From Sphacelaria rigidula (taxonomy: Eukaryota; Phaeophyceae; Sphacelariales), in contig CAXNAA020000578.1 of the NCBI GenBank assembly GCA_964200075.2, positions 1 through 20,037 of the forward strand: a stretch of 20,037 nt of DNA. The letters are read 5' to 3'. Below the pieces are notes generated by a model. The model did not search any database. It was not told the origin of the DNA and was given only the letters and a program-made list of their open reading frames with translations. Each line of letters starts with the position of its first letter. Position 1 is the stretch's first letter. A program made the translations under genes and the position numbers. This document shows positions 1 through 10,544 of this stretch, piece by piece.

Positions 1-499
1 TGCCAGGTTAAACCCGTTTCTGGGCTGGCCCAGCTCGTACCTCGAAGTCAGGTTCCAACTTGGATTGGAAAATGACTTCGAAAATCATTCCCATGAATAC
101 AAATACAACACATAAGCAACAAACATACTGACTGTAATCAGTGTGACAGCAACACAGCGACCAAGCACAAGTCAGTACGAGTATTGAAGAAATAGGGAAA
201 CCCTACCCAGCACGAGTGTCTCGTGCCCCAAAACTCAAGTTTTTAGCACCGCGTTGAACTGCAGCGTTTAGTTTGTGTGGTACTGGCTATGCTTTAGCTT
301 GTAGTGTCGACTTTGGTTTGTTTTCTTGACAAGGAATAGTAGTCCGCGTTAGAGAGAGAGGGAGCGGAGGAGTGCGACTGGCGGCGGCGCGGCGTTTTAC
401 ACACCCTGTACAAGCGAGCTCGCACGATAAAAAAAGGCTGGCTATTTGGTTATAGGTTTATTATAGGGAGAGTCTGTCTTGAAAAAAATATAGGATCCC
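1..499. other. Upstream non-coding region / putative 5' region of the gene
   Basis: No convincing coding segment is visible. The last 90 bases are AT-rich and run into ATG at 500, whose context (atcccATGG) is favourable for initiation. In the frame of the downstream exon a TAG occurs at 491-493, so a frame arriving from upstream would have to enter by splicing after that TAG, with weak pyrimidine support. Translation starting at 500 is therefore the simpler reading. A GA-rich and GCG-rich patch lies at about 350-395. No TATA box or initiator can be assigned with confidence. Confidence 0.4.
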
Positions 500-904
500 A
501 TGGCAGAAGGAGGCAGCAGCGGCAGCAGCGGCAGCTCCGCCACCACGGGAGGGGCTGCAGTACAACCCAACCAACACGGGAGAACAACGACAACCACCAC
601 AACCACTACCGCCCCGCCACAGCAACAACATCAGTCTCTTAGCAGGCCTTCCTCCCCTCCCCGCCCCACCGGTTCACCTCCCCCAACACCCCACTCAATC
701 TCAAAGCATCATTCGAGTTCGATGGTGCAATACAGCAGTGGGGCAATTTCATCGCAGGGGAATACAGCGGCCGCTGGCGTGCCATGGCCACCCGTAGGGC
801 AGCGCCATAGGCGAGCGTCTACTGGGTGGGATTTGCAGAAGGACGCTGGTAGTAGTGGCGGTGGTGGTAGTGGAGGGCATGCTAGGTGGGAAGGCACACG
901 AAAG
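500..904 (+). CDS. Exon 1 of a low-complexity KGRF-box coiled-coil protein (residues 1-135)
   Basis: The exon starts at ATG 500 and encodes a disordered N-terminus. This has a Gly/Ser-rich start (residues 3-20), a run of nine Thr (29-37), a Pro/Ser-rich stretch (39-66), a basic motif RHRRASTGW (102-110) and a Gly-rich linker ending WEGTRK (130-135). The open frame continues to a stop at 950-952, but AAG|GTGGGC at 904/905 is a usable phase-0 donor. Splicing it to the phase-0 acceptor at 9501 gives K135 followed by GRFQIRDL, which recreates a box also found in exon 3 (KGRFKLRDL). RRAST resembles a basophilic kinase or 14-3-3 site; that role is inference. The protein family is not recognised. 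The alternative is an unrelated 150-residue single-exon ORF ending at 952. Confidence 0.62.
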
Positions 905-3483
905 GTGGGCGATGGCCGTGGTGTTGCTATTCCTTCGCTTCTTGGGCTTTGAGTTTTTTTCGACATGAAATTGTACTGTGGTCCTTCAAACCCTAATTCA
1001 TAATTTTTATTATTGGGGGAGATGAAAAGGAGTACAAGTACTATACAGACAGTCTACAACACATTGCAGGTACAGTCAACAGTGCTGTGGTGTTGCCTGA
1101 AGAATATCTGATCGTTCGGGACGATCAAAATGAAGCTGAATTGCGTTGATGTCCTCTGATATTTTCGGGGGAAGTTCATGTATCCCGCGCCCATTTTGAT
1201 GCTTCGTAGCTACTCACGTGAGATCGAACCCAAGCAAAAGCGCTTTTTTTGTTACCTTCGATGCATTTCAAAAATCCTGTCCAGGGAAGAGGTGTAAATT
1301 CTAAGGTATCGGCTGATCAGCAGTACTACTGTACTGTATGATCCATACGTTCACCGGATAATGAGATACGAATAATGACTCCATGTATTCAGCTGGGCAC
1401 CCAATGGCGCGGTGCGGTTCTCGTACAGCACTTTCCTGTCGTGAACTGAGTGTAGCACTGCATGTGCGCACCATGGTATACTCACAAAAGGAAATAAAGA
1501 TCTATCGCTCCCTGGAGCATTCCGTTGCCGGATCCCCTGAGATGTCGTTCAGCATTTGAAATTATCGTTCTCAGCTGTCAAATATAATGGCGAGATACTT
1601 CACTGTAAATAAGTAAATTTTACACACTTTTACGTGAAAAACCCCGCTGTTGCACGCGAGCAAGAGCGCTCTCTTCAGTGCCGACACACAACTTCACAGC
1701 ATGTAATCGACAGCAGACCACAGCACAGTAGTGCAGTCAGTACAGTATGGTTGGCTAGCGTCCGATGCTGTTTATTGCAACGTCCACCTAGCCTATTAAC
1801 CCACGTTTGCGAGAACGTCATCATTCCCATAATATCGTTTTCTTCCCTCTCTGGTTCATGATACCCGTCCATTCGAGTCGGCAGCGTATATAACCTTCAA
1901 GCCTTCGCATGCGCAGGTAAGATGTATTTCACCTATTGTAGTTGCAACTGGGCGTATCTGCTGACTTGTGATTCCTGACCAGCTCATGACACATGTCGGT
2001 TCTAACTTGTGTCCTTTCCATGGGAAACTGGATGCTTGTTAGCGCAGTGCACCTGCCTGATCTACGCGGATTTGATTTGTCCGACGTGTGGGGCCGCGGA
2101 AGAGATGAATCCCCGACTCTCACCCCCTCGAACAACGAACGCATTTTTCAATTCAACTCCGAAATGTTGGTACTGTATGTACTTCGCTGCGTTTCAGCCG
2201 TCTGTGCCGTTTTCCCTGGGTGCATACTGTACTGTCCGTGTAATCTCCGCGGCGCTTCGTGGTTCCCCTATTGGCAGGATCCCACTCACATGATGGTGGG
2301 TGTGTTTACTTCAACATCCCTTTTTTGCTGAGTTCATGCTCATAAAGTATGATGCGCTGAACACCACGACAGCCGACACGCACCCGAGTCTTCCATTTAG
2401 TACCGCATAGTAGTGCAGTGAGTACATAGTTCAACAGTTCCAGTTGTACAGTGCAGTCCACCAACTCGGTTTAGCCTTTGTAACTTGCAGGGCGCAGGAT
2501 GCATATGACACGATTTCCGCGCAGAAACTTGCAGGACGGTGTCACCATTCCCATACGTGGATCTGGAAGTGAATTGCATTTGCCACATGCAGTCGCCAGC
2601 GATGTATCGCCTGTTCTGGGTTACGCTCTACCCCTCCTTTACTGAGGGAAAATACCGATGAAGAAGTACCGTACAAAAGAATCATCGGTGGAAATTCACG
2701 CCTGGAGTTTGATGGCATTTCGGGCCTCGGCACACTTGAGTAGGACACACGCAACACGCAACACACACAATCTCAGCAGCGATATACTGTACTGCTTGCG
2801 AATGCTCCAACGCACAACAGACAGCATAGATAACACAGAGTGTTTCGAGGCAAGGCGCCCGCCCACCATAGACCATTTATTCCGCAGAACAGACACGCAG
2901 TGCACCAGTACAACCATCAGCAAAAAAAAGGGATGTCGGGTGTTTTTTTGTACTTGCAGCACAGCACGCGCAACCAAATATGACGGTGTCAAAGTCACCC
3001 GGCCCTACTTTACACGGGGATTTGCCCTTTCGTCCTGCCTGTGCCGTCCAACTATGAAAGCCGTGGTTGTTGGACCCACCTTAGTGTCGCACGATGTGGT
3101 CTGGATGGATTCGATTCGCGGACCCGTCCCTGTTCTCGCAAGCGGGAGCATGGGATGGCTCTAAATTGCACATCATGTTCATCGGTTGGCCCGCAAAAGT
3201 CCCGTCTGCCCCTGGAAAAATTGAGCATGCCACCCACTGCTCTATGCAGACTCTCAACCGCGTGTTCACAGAAGACCATCAGGTACAAGTACGAAAAAAT
3301 ACTTTTACACTTTCTCCTTATACATGTGGAATATATGTTTTTATTTTGGGCTCTTGAGTCTTCTTGGATGGCTGGTCGTTTTGGTTGCACATGAAGAGAC
3401 GGAGACGGAGTGGAATACTGTGGAACCGCCCTCTACACGGAGTCAAGCTCATAATTTTAGGACAAACGGATACACTTGGTGGA

Positions 3484-3577
3484 GGTATCTCAAACTCGGG
3501 ATTCCACGTATATGTCGCAATTTACTAATTTAGTCAAATATTCAAATGTTCAGCGGGATTCTCGAGTTTGAGATATC
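3484..3577. repeat. Imperfect inverted repeat (small hairpin element)
   Basis: The left arm (about 3484-3505, containing TATCTCAAACTCGGGATT) is nearly the reverse complement of the right arm (about 3556-3577, containing CTCGAGTTTGAGATAT). The loop is about 50 bp and AT-rich. This could be a small foldback element or a decayed MITE. I could not identify a target duplication. Confidence 0.6.
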
Positions 3578-3805
3578 TCTGGCAAAGCCAACAAACTCGG
3601 AGAAAGCTAAAAGCCAGAGCCCACCTATTAATTATTAGCCCCTTTTCAATCACGCCCTCGATGCACCACTCCCATCGTGCAACATGATTGCCGTGTAAGT
3701 AGTCCGTTTGAGTCCATGTCTGCCCTCGCGAAATTTCGCGAGTTCGTTTGGAGACCAAAATATTCGCAGTCAAGACCCCAAAACAAACGTCTCAGTCAGC
3801 CCTTC

Positions 3806-4122
3806 GACCGCGTGGGGCAGACGATCTGTTGAATCGGTACCACTTATGTCATTCTTCAGGTGTAAATGATGCCGATTCGACAGATCGCCTACTCTCGCGG
3901 TCAAAGGGTTGATCCCTTCGCCGCGCGGGTAGTCGTCCACCTGAACATGCGTACTTTTTTCAGGTGAAATTGAAAACCTATTCAACAGGTGACCTATGCT
4001 CGCCTTCGGAGGGTTACCAATTGACCGCGAGTGTACCCTATAGGCGATCTGTTGAATCGGCACCATCCATGTTTTTTTCCAGGTGTAAAATGATTCTCAA
4101 CAGATCGCCCACCCTCGCGGTC
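3806..4122. repeat. Array of three consecutive hairpin units
   Basis: Units 3806-3902 and 4023-4122 are each internally palindromic. Both start GACCGCG, carry GATCTGTTGAATCGG on the left arm, have a short loop with CAGGTGTAAA, and end with a CAGATCGCC arm followed by CTCGCGGTC. The intervening segment (about 3911-4014) is a more diverged unit: it has a CACCTGAA/TTCAGGTG stem and ends TTCAACAGGTGACCTATGCTCGCC. The three units alternate with GACCGCG boundary sequences shared in inverted orientation. This looks like a nested or tandemly amplified foldback element with no coding capacity. Confidence 0.7.
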
Positions 4123-4931
4123 ACAGGGTCAAGGGGTCAACATTCACCATGTACTCGTACAAGAGTATTGACTGTACTTTGAAGTACTATTGCGGTATTT
4201 TTTTTTTGTTCGCGTTGTTTTTACGGGGAGTTCCTGCCTTTTCCATTTTCTATTGTAGTTCTTCTCCTTGTCTCTTCTTTTCCTTCTTCCAGTTGATTTT
4301 GTCTTCACTATTTCCTGTTTTTTATTAGAGTTTACTCTGTTTTCACCACTCTCCTCTTTCATTTTCAGCGAGCGTCTTGTTTTTTCTTTCAGTGGGTGAG
4401 CTTATCTTGTGACCACCATGGGGTACCTCAGAGGTAAGCTAGTGTGCGATAATCGATCAATCAATCGAACGATCGAATAATCCGAAGAAGGTTCCTTTTA
4501 CCCGTCCATGACGGACTCGGTTGGGCGGTATGATGGGTGCCTGTCCAACTTTTCAACGGAAATGCCGAAATGAAATGCCTGCGCAGGATGGATGGCATCT
4601 CCCACGATGAGAGGGGGAGAGACCGTGATTTTTCTTTTGAGCCATTTTGCCGTAAAAAAAAAATCGAAATCGTGTCGGAGGCAGTGCACTGTTCTCTGCT
4701 GCCGTGTGCGCGCATGCTTTGAAACACGTCCTGTGTGGTCAAGGTCGAAAAGTGAGAACCTCTGGCTGGTGGCCACCGTCTGCCAACCCGCCCGCGAAGC
4801 ATTTTTCACACACGGACGAACAAAAAGCGAAGACGCAGTTGAGCACGGGAGCACGGGAGCACGATCTTATGTTTCATCTTACTTGGAGTTAGTACTCGTA
4901 CATTGTGAGGGATTCAGATTTTCATCATGAC

Positions 4932-4967
4932 ATAGTTCATATTTTCGCAATAGTTCATATTTTCGCA
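4932..4967. repeat. Perfect 18-bp tandem duplication
   Basis: The unit atagttcatattttcgca occurs twice in succession (4932-4949 and 4950-4967), followed by a partial third copy (atagtt). It is a local non-coding tandem duplication. Confidence 0.9.
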
Positions 4968-6129
4968 ATAGTTACGTGCGATGTGATCGTAACGGAGAGG
5001 GCCTAAAGTTTAACAGTGGGCGGGTGAGAAAACTCAAGGGTTGCGACAGGAGTCAGCTACGACATAATGGCAAAATATTATTTTTAGCCGCTGTCAGGGG
5101 GTGTCTTCGGCGTGTTATAGCACATCTTTTTTTCGACAGAAGTGCGGGGAAAAAAAAGAACTGATGTATCCACGGCGTTTCTATTTCTAGCTGGCTTCAA
5201 CTATTTTCAATAACTAGTGGCACGCGGACAGGAGGAAAAATTGCCTATAATAGGCTGAGCTAAGATTTCTCGACTGATGGTATTCCGGGGTAAGGTACAA
5301 AGGGGCACTTGACTCCCATCTTGCAGACCACCACGCCGGATATAAGTAACACCCGGTCATAGGACCATGCAAACCCTACACACCTCATTCTCGGCTACCA
5401 CCGCAACCATGCAGCATAGAGCACAAGTTGAGCACGGAGATGAATGCACTGCAGCAGTTGGGTACGCCTCGTTTATACTTTTTGGGGGAAAACTTGAGCG
5501 TATTTTATGGTAAGGGGTAGGGTGGGCGACCGACTTGAACAAACGCTCACAGACAGTGCAGGCAAATACAAAATTGCACGTTGTTCAAGTCCTTTTTCAC
5601 GTCGCGTTCTATGTAGAGAGTATAAATAATCCTGTGCTGTGTGTACTGCGCGTTGCCCGCTTCTTTTTCGCACCCTACTTTACGGAACACGCAGACGCAC
5701 TCCAGACACTGTATGCAGACAGCTGTAGAGAAACCAACGAGTACCACTTGACGAATTCCACTCTTTTTTCGATCGAAAGCTTGCGAATGCGCGTCGGCAC
5801 AACTAGCGAAAAACGGATGACCTCGCTCGAATCAAGTCCATCGCACGGCGAACAAGAAAAAATACTATCTGATGATACCCATCTTTTATGGCATGGGACC
5901 CACAGATACGTGCGATAAGTGCGAGTTGCAACATTTTTCAACCAATCAGCCCTTTGATGTACGAAAATGCGGCCACCTTTCACAGATCAGATGAAAGGAA
6001 CTAGTTACATGTGGGTCGCAAAATAGCCTTGATTGGCCCACACATTGCGCCGCTGCGAGACAAACAGCTGCGCCCAATCTGCACGCACCCGCCTTTCGTG
6101 TCTTCCACAATCACAGCACCCGACTCCAA

Positions 6130-7570
6130 CGAAAGTACGAAAGGAGACGCAATGGACAGCAGCACAGCCATCAAGAGATTTTTTCAACTTTGTATAGACA
6201 GCACTTTGATCCCACCCCAATCCTGTACAGGCCAAACATTACACCGTGTTCGTCGTAAAGTGTTGAAATGCACAACAGCACTTCGGCAGCTACAACATAG
6301 AAATGATGTGCGTGAGAAGTGCCTTGTTCGTTTGACGGAAGATGAAACCGCCAACACATGAAGTTTTCAACAGCGTGTAGGCAGCACTGCGTGCCGGTTA
6401 ATATTATTTCTGTTGGGGACGAACGCTATGGCGATAAAACAACACAGGCAGTCCCAGCGGAGACCAAGCCGTCTTCGTAAGAGTCTGAATACACCACAGC
6501 CCAGTGGCAGCTACAGCACATGAGAGGGCGTGACTGTATTCGTACTGCAGCACAGTGAAACAGAACATATCTCATGTGTTGATCCTTCCCCTGATTTTAA
6601 ACCGGTCCTCAATGTTCCTCAATTTTGCCGAGTGCCGATTTTCAAACGCCCGGCCATGATCGCGTTTTGCGCGATAATATTTTTAATTCACATTTGAGTT
6701 ACCGCTATCTGTGGGAGGTGTGCCTCCCTCATGGGGGCCGTCCAAAATTTGATTGAAAAAAAAACGCCGTGCTTTGCCTACGAGTACTGCGATTTTGAAC
6801 GGAGACAAAAGTACACTCTCATGACACCAAATTGTAGTTGCATATACATTGAGTTGGCGCGACCTAGGAGTTCGTGCTCCCGTGCAACTGCACCCGAAGA
6901 AGACATAACGGTTGCGCAGCCATCACGTGACCTTTCCAACTTCGCCTCGGCAGCGTTTGCATATTTGTTCCCACCTTATTTCTGTACAGACCAGACCACA
7001 GCGGCTGTACAGCAGCTCAGACAATCTACAGCGCAGATCAAACCGTGTTCGTAAGTTTTCAACGCACCACAGTGCTACAGCGACAACGGCAGCATAGAAG
7101 TTATGGATGTGGGCACGAAGCGCGCTGTGGGCTTTGTAGACGACAGACAGCGCATCGAAGACGCCGTATTGACGTTTCGGCAGTGTCTAGCCTTTGTGTA
7201 CCGACCGGGACACAACAACAGTACAACAGTTCAGGCAATCCCCAGAGCAGATCCAACGGCCTCGGCAGGGATCGCTGGCACCAGACCACCGTGTCAGTTA
7301 CAGGACAGCAATGACGGGTCTGGGCACGAAGCGCTTTTTTCGTTGCGAAAAAGACAACATCCAACACGCACATACTATATTTTCAATTTTGACAAGACAG
7401 CGTTGCGTGACGACTACAGTTTCATACAAAGCGGAACCAAGCAACATTACAGCTGCTCAGGCAATTCCAGCAATAGACCAAGCAGGTGGCGCAAGGTCTA
7501 CGCACAACACAGTACAGCGCAAGGTCTAAACGCACCACAATACGGTGAAAGCGGCAGCGCATGAGAGAGA
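6130..7570 (+). repeat. Degenerate tandem/dispersed repeat array, period about 210-227 bp
   Basis: Recurring landmarks show a decayed repeat. CTCAGACAATC, TTCAGGCAATC and CTCAGGCAATT occur near 7015, 7230 and 7457. GGGCACGAAGCGC occurs near 7111 and 7321. CCGTGTTCG or CCGTCTTCG followed by ACRCACCACAG-like sequence occurs near 6243, 6470 and 7043. Spacings are about 210-227 bp. The region is rich in CAG/ACA words in all frames, so its short ORFs are probably repeat by-products. The array ends near 7570 in sequence that also follows the array at about 6520-6690, which suggests a larger duplication. No TE domain is seen. Confidence 0.55.
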
Positions 7571-7656
7571 TGTGAGTGTTCGCTGTAGCACAGTAAAACA
7601 TAACATGTATCATATTTAACTTCTCCTAATTTTGAGCAGTGTCTTGAAACATTAGA

Positions 7657-7815
7657 CGAAAAGAAAAAAATATATAACCTTTTAATTTAATTAATCAGAA
7701 AATAAATACTAAATACTATAAAAATAAATAAAAAAAGGAGCCCAAACTAAATTAGATACTGCGGCATGCATGGGCTCTAAAAATATATTTGGGTAAATAC
7801 CCATGAAAACTTTGG
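7657..7815. repeat. AT-rich insert within the duplicated repeat tail
   Basis: This stretch is almost entirely A/T (repeated AAATAAATACTAAATA-like words) in an otherwise mixed-composition region. Compared with the related tail at about 6549-6640, the flanking anchors shift from an offset of about 1,038 bp to about 1,206 bp, so the insert accounts for roughly 165 extra bases. Small palindromes occur (GGAGCCCA...TGGGCTCT and GGGTAAATACCC). It may be a separate insertion. No coding content is visible. Confidence 0.5.
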
Positions 7816-7960
7816 GTCACGAAGTGTTGAAAATGGTCTCCCGATTTTCAACGCCCGGCCAAAATGTAGGGCCCGCTCAAATTTGGGGGTTCAGTTTTGT
7901 TTAATATCGTCTTCCGTGAAAGCTTTTTTTTTTTGTTACCACCCGTTCAATAATTTGAAA

Positions 7961-8182
7961 AAAAACTTCAAGGGCAGGTCGAGTAGAGTATACTCAATTG
8001 CGGAGTATTCTGAAAGACGTACTAGAGGTACTCAAATTAGGGTAGAGTGTTAGGGGTCGTACCCAAAAAAATAACTGGAAAATGATCCCTTGAAACCTAC
8101 CCCCAATTTATGTACTTCAAGTACGACTTTCAAAATACCCCGCAATTGAGTATACTCTACTCGACCTGCCCTTGAAAAACTT
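7961..8182. mobile_element. hAT-like MITE, copy 1 (206 bp, with 8-bp target-site duplication)
   Basis: The element occupies 7969-8174. Its 34-bp terminal inverted repeats (7969-8002 and 8141-8174) are perfect and start CAAGGGCAGGTCGAGTAG. It is flanked directly by identical 8-bp sequences AAAAACTT at 7961-7968 and 8175-8182, a clean target-site duplication. The inside (about 138 bp) has no coding capacity. Known biology: hAT elements make 8-bp duplications, and non-autonomous copies with TIRs are MITEs; P and Merlin elements also give 8-9 bp, so hAT is the favoured call, not a certain one. Perfect TIRs and duplication suggest a recent insertion. Confidence 0.88.
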
Positions 8183-9500
8183 GAAACGGCTCCGATAAGA
8201 GTCGGTCTGTTGTAGGTGGGCGTAGGTCGCCATCCATGTCCACTTCGTTCATGTTGAAATGGCAACCTATCGGATCAGAATTTTCGTTTCCCGCCGCATG
8301 TTTTCGTTCGAAAAATGATTCGCTGAAAGGCCATGTCGTGGGCAAATTTGTTTCGATCAAAAGTTACTGCGACGTGGAACACCAAATCGAATCGATTCGC
8401 CAAGAGACGCTCGAAGACACGGACTCGGTCTCTGTACAACGGGGAGCACGAGATACGATATTAGATCGTACTTTAAGGTTTCACTTTTATCATCTCATAG
8501 CCGTTTTCGAAGTCGGACATCCTTCGGCACAACAGCTGGTGTACACACAAGAAGCACGGCATACGAGACAGTATGCTTCGATTCTGCGGATTGGCATATC
8601 TGTTTGAACTTTCGGGTTACTCTGGTTAAAGACGCGTTACTTGTGGCGCGGAAGCCTTGTGCCTGGGCGAACGTCGACGACATCCGTCGCTCCTTTGTTT
8701 GCCGAAAATGTCAGGCTCGATCCCGTAAGTCGCCGCAAATTCAGTAAAATCAATCTGAGGCCTGAAAACGGTGTGCAGTAGGCAGCCCCACCCAACCTCG
8801 CGTCGTTTAACTTTTCTTTTTTTTGAGAAATTGTTGCGTGCGGGGGTCGGGGGGGTTATAGCGTGGGAAAATCCGCAAGCAGAATCGAGTTTTTACGAAT
8901 ATTTCGACTGCGCCTTGACTATCGAAAAGCCAACCATTCACATGTGGTACAGGAGAGATATGAGTGCTGTACCGTGCCTTCACCGGCGACATCCTCCCTG
9001 GGTGAGAGCCGCGTTTCACGCCGGAGTATTCCGTAGTTGACTGTGTCACCACTAATCGTTGCCTTGTTGGGGTCTTCGTCGAAGTGCGGCAGTCGCTCCT
9101 TATCGCTCCCCTCCCACCCCTATTGGTTTGTTGAGAAGCAGTTCTGAAGCGTTCCTTGGGTTGTCATTCGTGTCGAATTGAATTGCGTATCCCATCCCTC
9201 ACGGCGCCCCCCCACCCCCTATTCGTCGTGTCCCTTCTTCCAAGCGAGAGATGGAGGATTGAACAACGTTTAAGGCGTGCGAAGAAGTAGTTTGACGCCC
9301 CGCCCCCGTGTTGCGTGCGTATCAACTTCTCTCGCGCCGTGTTCCATCACACACATCGTAAGTTTTTTTTTTATCAACGCGGTATGAACGCATGCTCCAG
9401 TTTGTCAAGCCGAAAAAATCACGACCGTCTCTCGTGTGTGTAATCGTCGTGTGTCTGTCCCCTCTGCTCTGCATATTCCCTACCACCCCTACCAACCTAG

Positions 9501-9622
9501 GGACGATTCCAAATTCGCGACCTGCCGGCAGCCTCGAGCGCTGGGTCCGACTGCAGCGTAAAAGCTGTCTCAGAGGAGGATGACTTTGCCATCCCAATCG
9601 TCCAGGATGGAAAACTTGTCCC
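9501..9622 (+). CDS. Exon 2 (residues 136 to about 176), first GRF box and acidic segment
   Basis: The exon lies between the pyrimidine-rich acceptor ...ccaacctag (9500) and the strong donor CC|gtgagt (9623). An in-frame TAG sits immediately upstream at 9498-9500, so it can only be coding if spliced. It encodes GRFQIRDLPAASS, a Ser/Gly/Cys linker, then acidic SEEDDFAIPIVQDGKLVP, and ends in phase 2. Joined to exon 1 it gives TRK-GRFQIRDL, matching RQKGRFKLRDL of exon 3. That agreement is the best evidence that the exon is real. RFQI fits the R-F-x-V/I docking motif known for CCT domains of SPAK/OSR1-type kinases; binding here is inference. Confidence 0.68.
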
Positions 9623-9850
9623 GTGAGTTTCTGGAGTTTTTTTTCCAACATATGTACCTGTATCCCGTGGTGACGTGGCCCTCCTTTTGAGAAAGCAATA
9701 TACGCTGAAGACGGAACGCTTCACCCGTGACCTATTTCAATTAATTTCCCGTGGCGACCCTTATTGTAGACCCTAAACGCTCGCATCGTGCGTTCCGAGG
9801 ATATTTGTTGCAAGGGATTATTGCCCAGCGGGAGTAAGGGTGGGAGGCAC

Positions 9851-9947
9851 TTATAATCTTGCTTGCACGCCCGTAGTCATGAGACCATTGACCTCGCATC
9901 CCTACAAAGCCAGGACGGAGCACACCAGGTTTTTGCCGGACCAGGTT
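9851..9947 (-). repeat. Truncated inverted copy of the direct-terminal-repeat element
   Basis: Read on the minus strand, this segment gives CTGGTCCGGCAAAAACCTGG, then GTGCTCCGTCCTGGCTTTG, GCGAGGTCAATGGTCT and GGCGTGCAAGC. This is the order of the last ~100 bp of the copies at 15040-15597 and 17673-18209. Matching stops where the internal part of those elements would begin, so only the 3' end is present. Confidence 0.75.
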
Positions 9948-10444
9948 GGCGGGGGTGGGAAGGGGGGAGGCGTGTCTTGCGTACCATAGCTATTGCATGC
10001 CGAATGGAGTAAGAACCCTCAACGCAGGCCGTATAATGGTGAAACGAAATACATTAGGTCGGGAAACTGCAGATTCATTTCCGGTAGACGCATCTGGCTT
10101 TTTCCCCAGGAAGCATCTGGTTTGTCGCCGTGAGACATGGACAGAAAGAAGTGTTTACTTGACCAAGTTCGACGCGGCGCAAGATTTCTCAGACGATCCG
10201 CGATACCACAGTCCACAGCGAGTAGCGGGGGAGATATCAATCCCTTCAATCCACTGGCCCGTCTGCTCTCAGGATTGTAACGGGTTGAACTAGAGTAAGA
10301 GTGACGTACATGGCCTGATATGACATGGGTACACATTCGTGTAGCCGAACCATGAAAATTTGAACGCGTTGCATTGACGGTATACTCTGCTGTCTATATG
10401 GTCTCCTACTACTGGGCCACCGTCAGCGAGACATCTATTTTCCA

Positions 10445-10513
10445 TAGGCTATCTTGCACGGGTGTTGACACCGGTTAGAAAAGTAAGTAAGTTATATTCT
10501 TGTCTCGTTTTAG

Positions 10514-10544
<31 letters not shown>

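Larger units (their letters stand above)
905..9500 (+). other. Proposed intron 1 (about 8.6 kb), repeat-rich and without convincing exons
   Basis: The donor is AAG|gtgggc. The acceptor is a pyrimidine-rich run ending in ccaacctag at 9500. Many short ORFs of 60-168 codons occur on both strands, but none shows family motifs, sustained codon bias or consistent splice sites. The identifiable content is repetitive: a hairpin near 3484-3577, three hairpin units at 3806-4122, an 18-bp duplication at 4932-4967, a degenerate tandem array at about 6130-7570, an AT-rich island at 7657-7815 and a MITE at 7969-8174. Stretches at 905-3480, 4123-6130 and 8183-9500 show nothing assignable beyond frequent GTAC/CTGTACTG words. 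The extent of the intron depends on the exon 1 to exon 2 join being correct. Confidence 0.5.

Noticed and set aside
2658-3164. 168-codon ORF on the plus strand, the longest in the first 5 kb after exon 1
   Set aside because: Composition is random-like (many Cys, Arg and Thr), overlapping ORFs of similar length occur on the other strand, and there is no motif or codon bias.
6130-7570. Regular repeats considered as a CRISPR-like array
   Set aside because: The repeats are long (about 215 bp), degenerate and without short unique spacers, in a eukaryotic intron-rich context.
8236-8607. Open frame of 123 codons (MSTSFMLKWQPIGSE...) just after the MITE
   Set aside because: It has ordinary-looking amino-acid composition but no recognisable domain and no matching splice signals to the flanking exons. 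It sits in repeat-rich intron DNA, so it was kept as possible decayed coding sequence only.
9946-10293. 115-codon ORF between exon 2 and the microexon pair
   Set aside because: It begins beside the truncated repeat copy, lacks domain features, and has an equally long ORF on the opposite strand.
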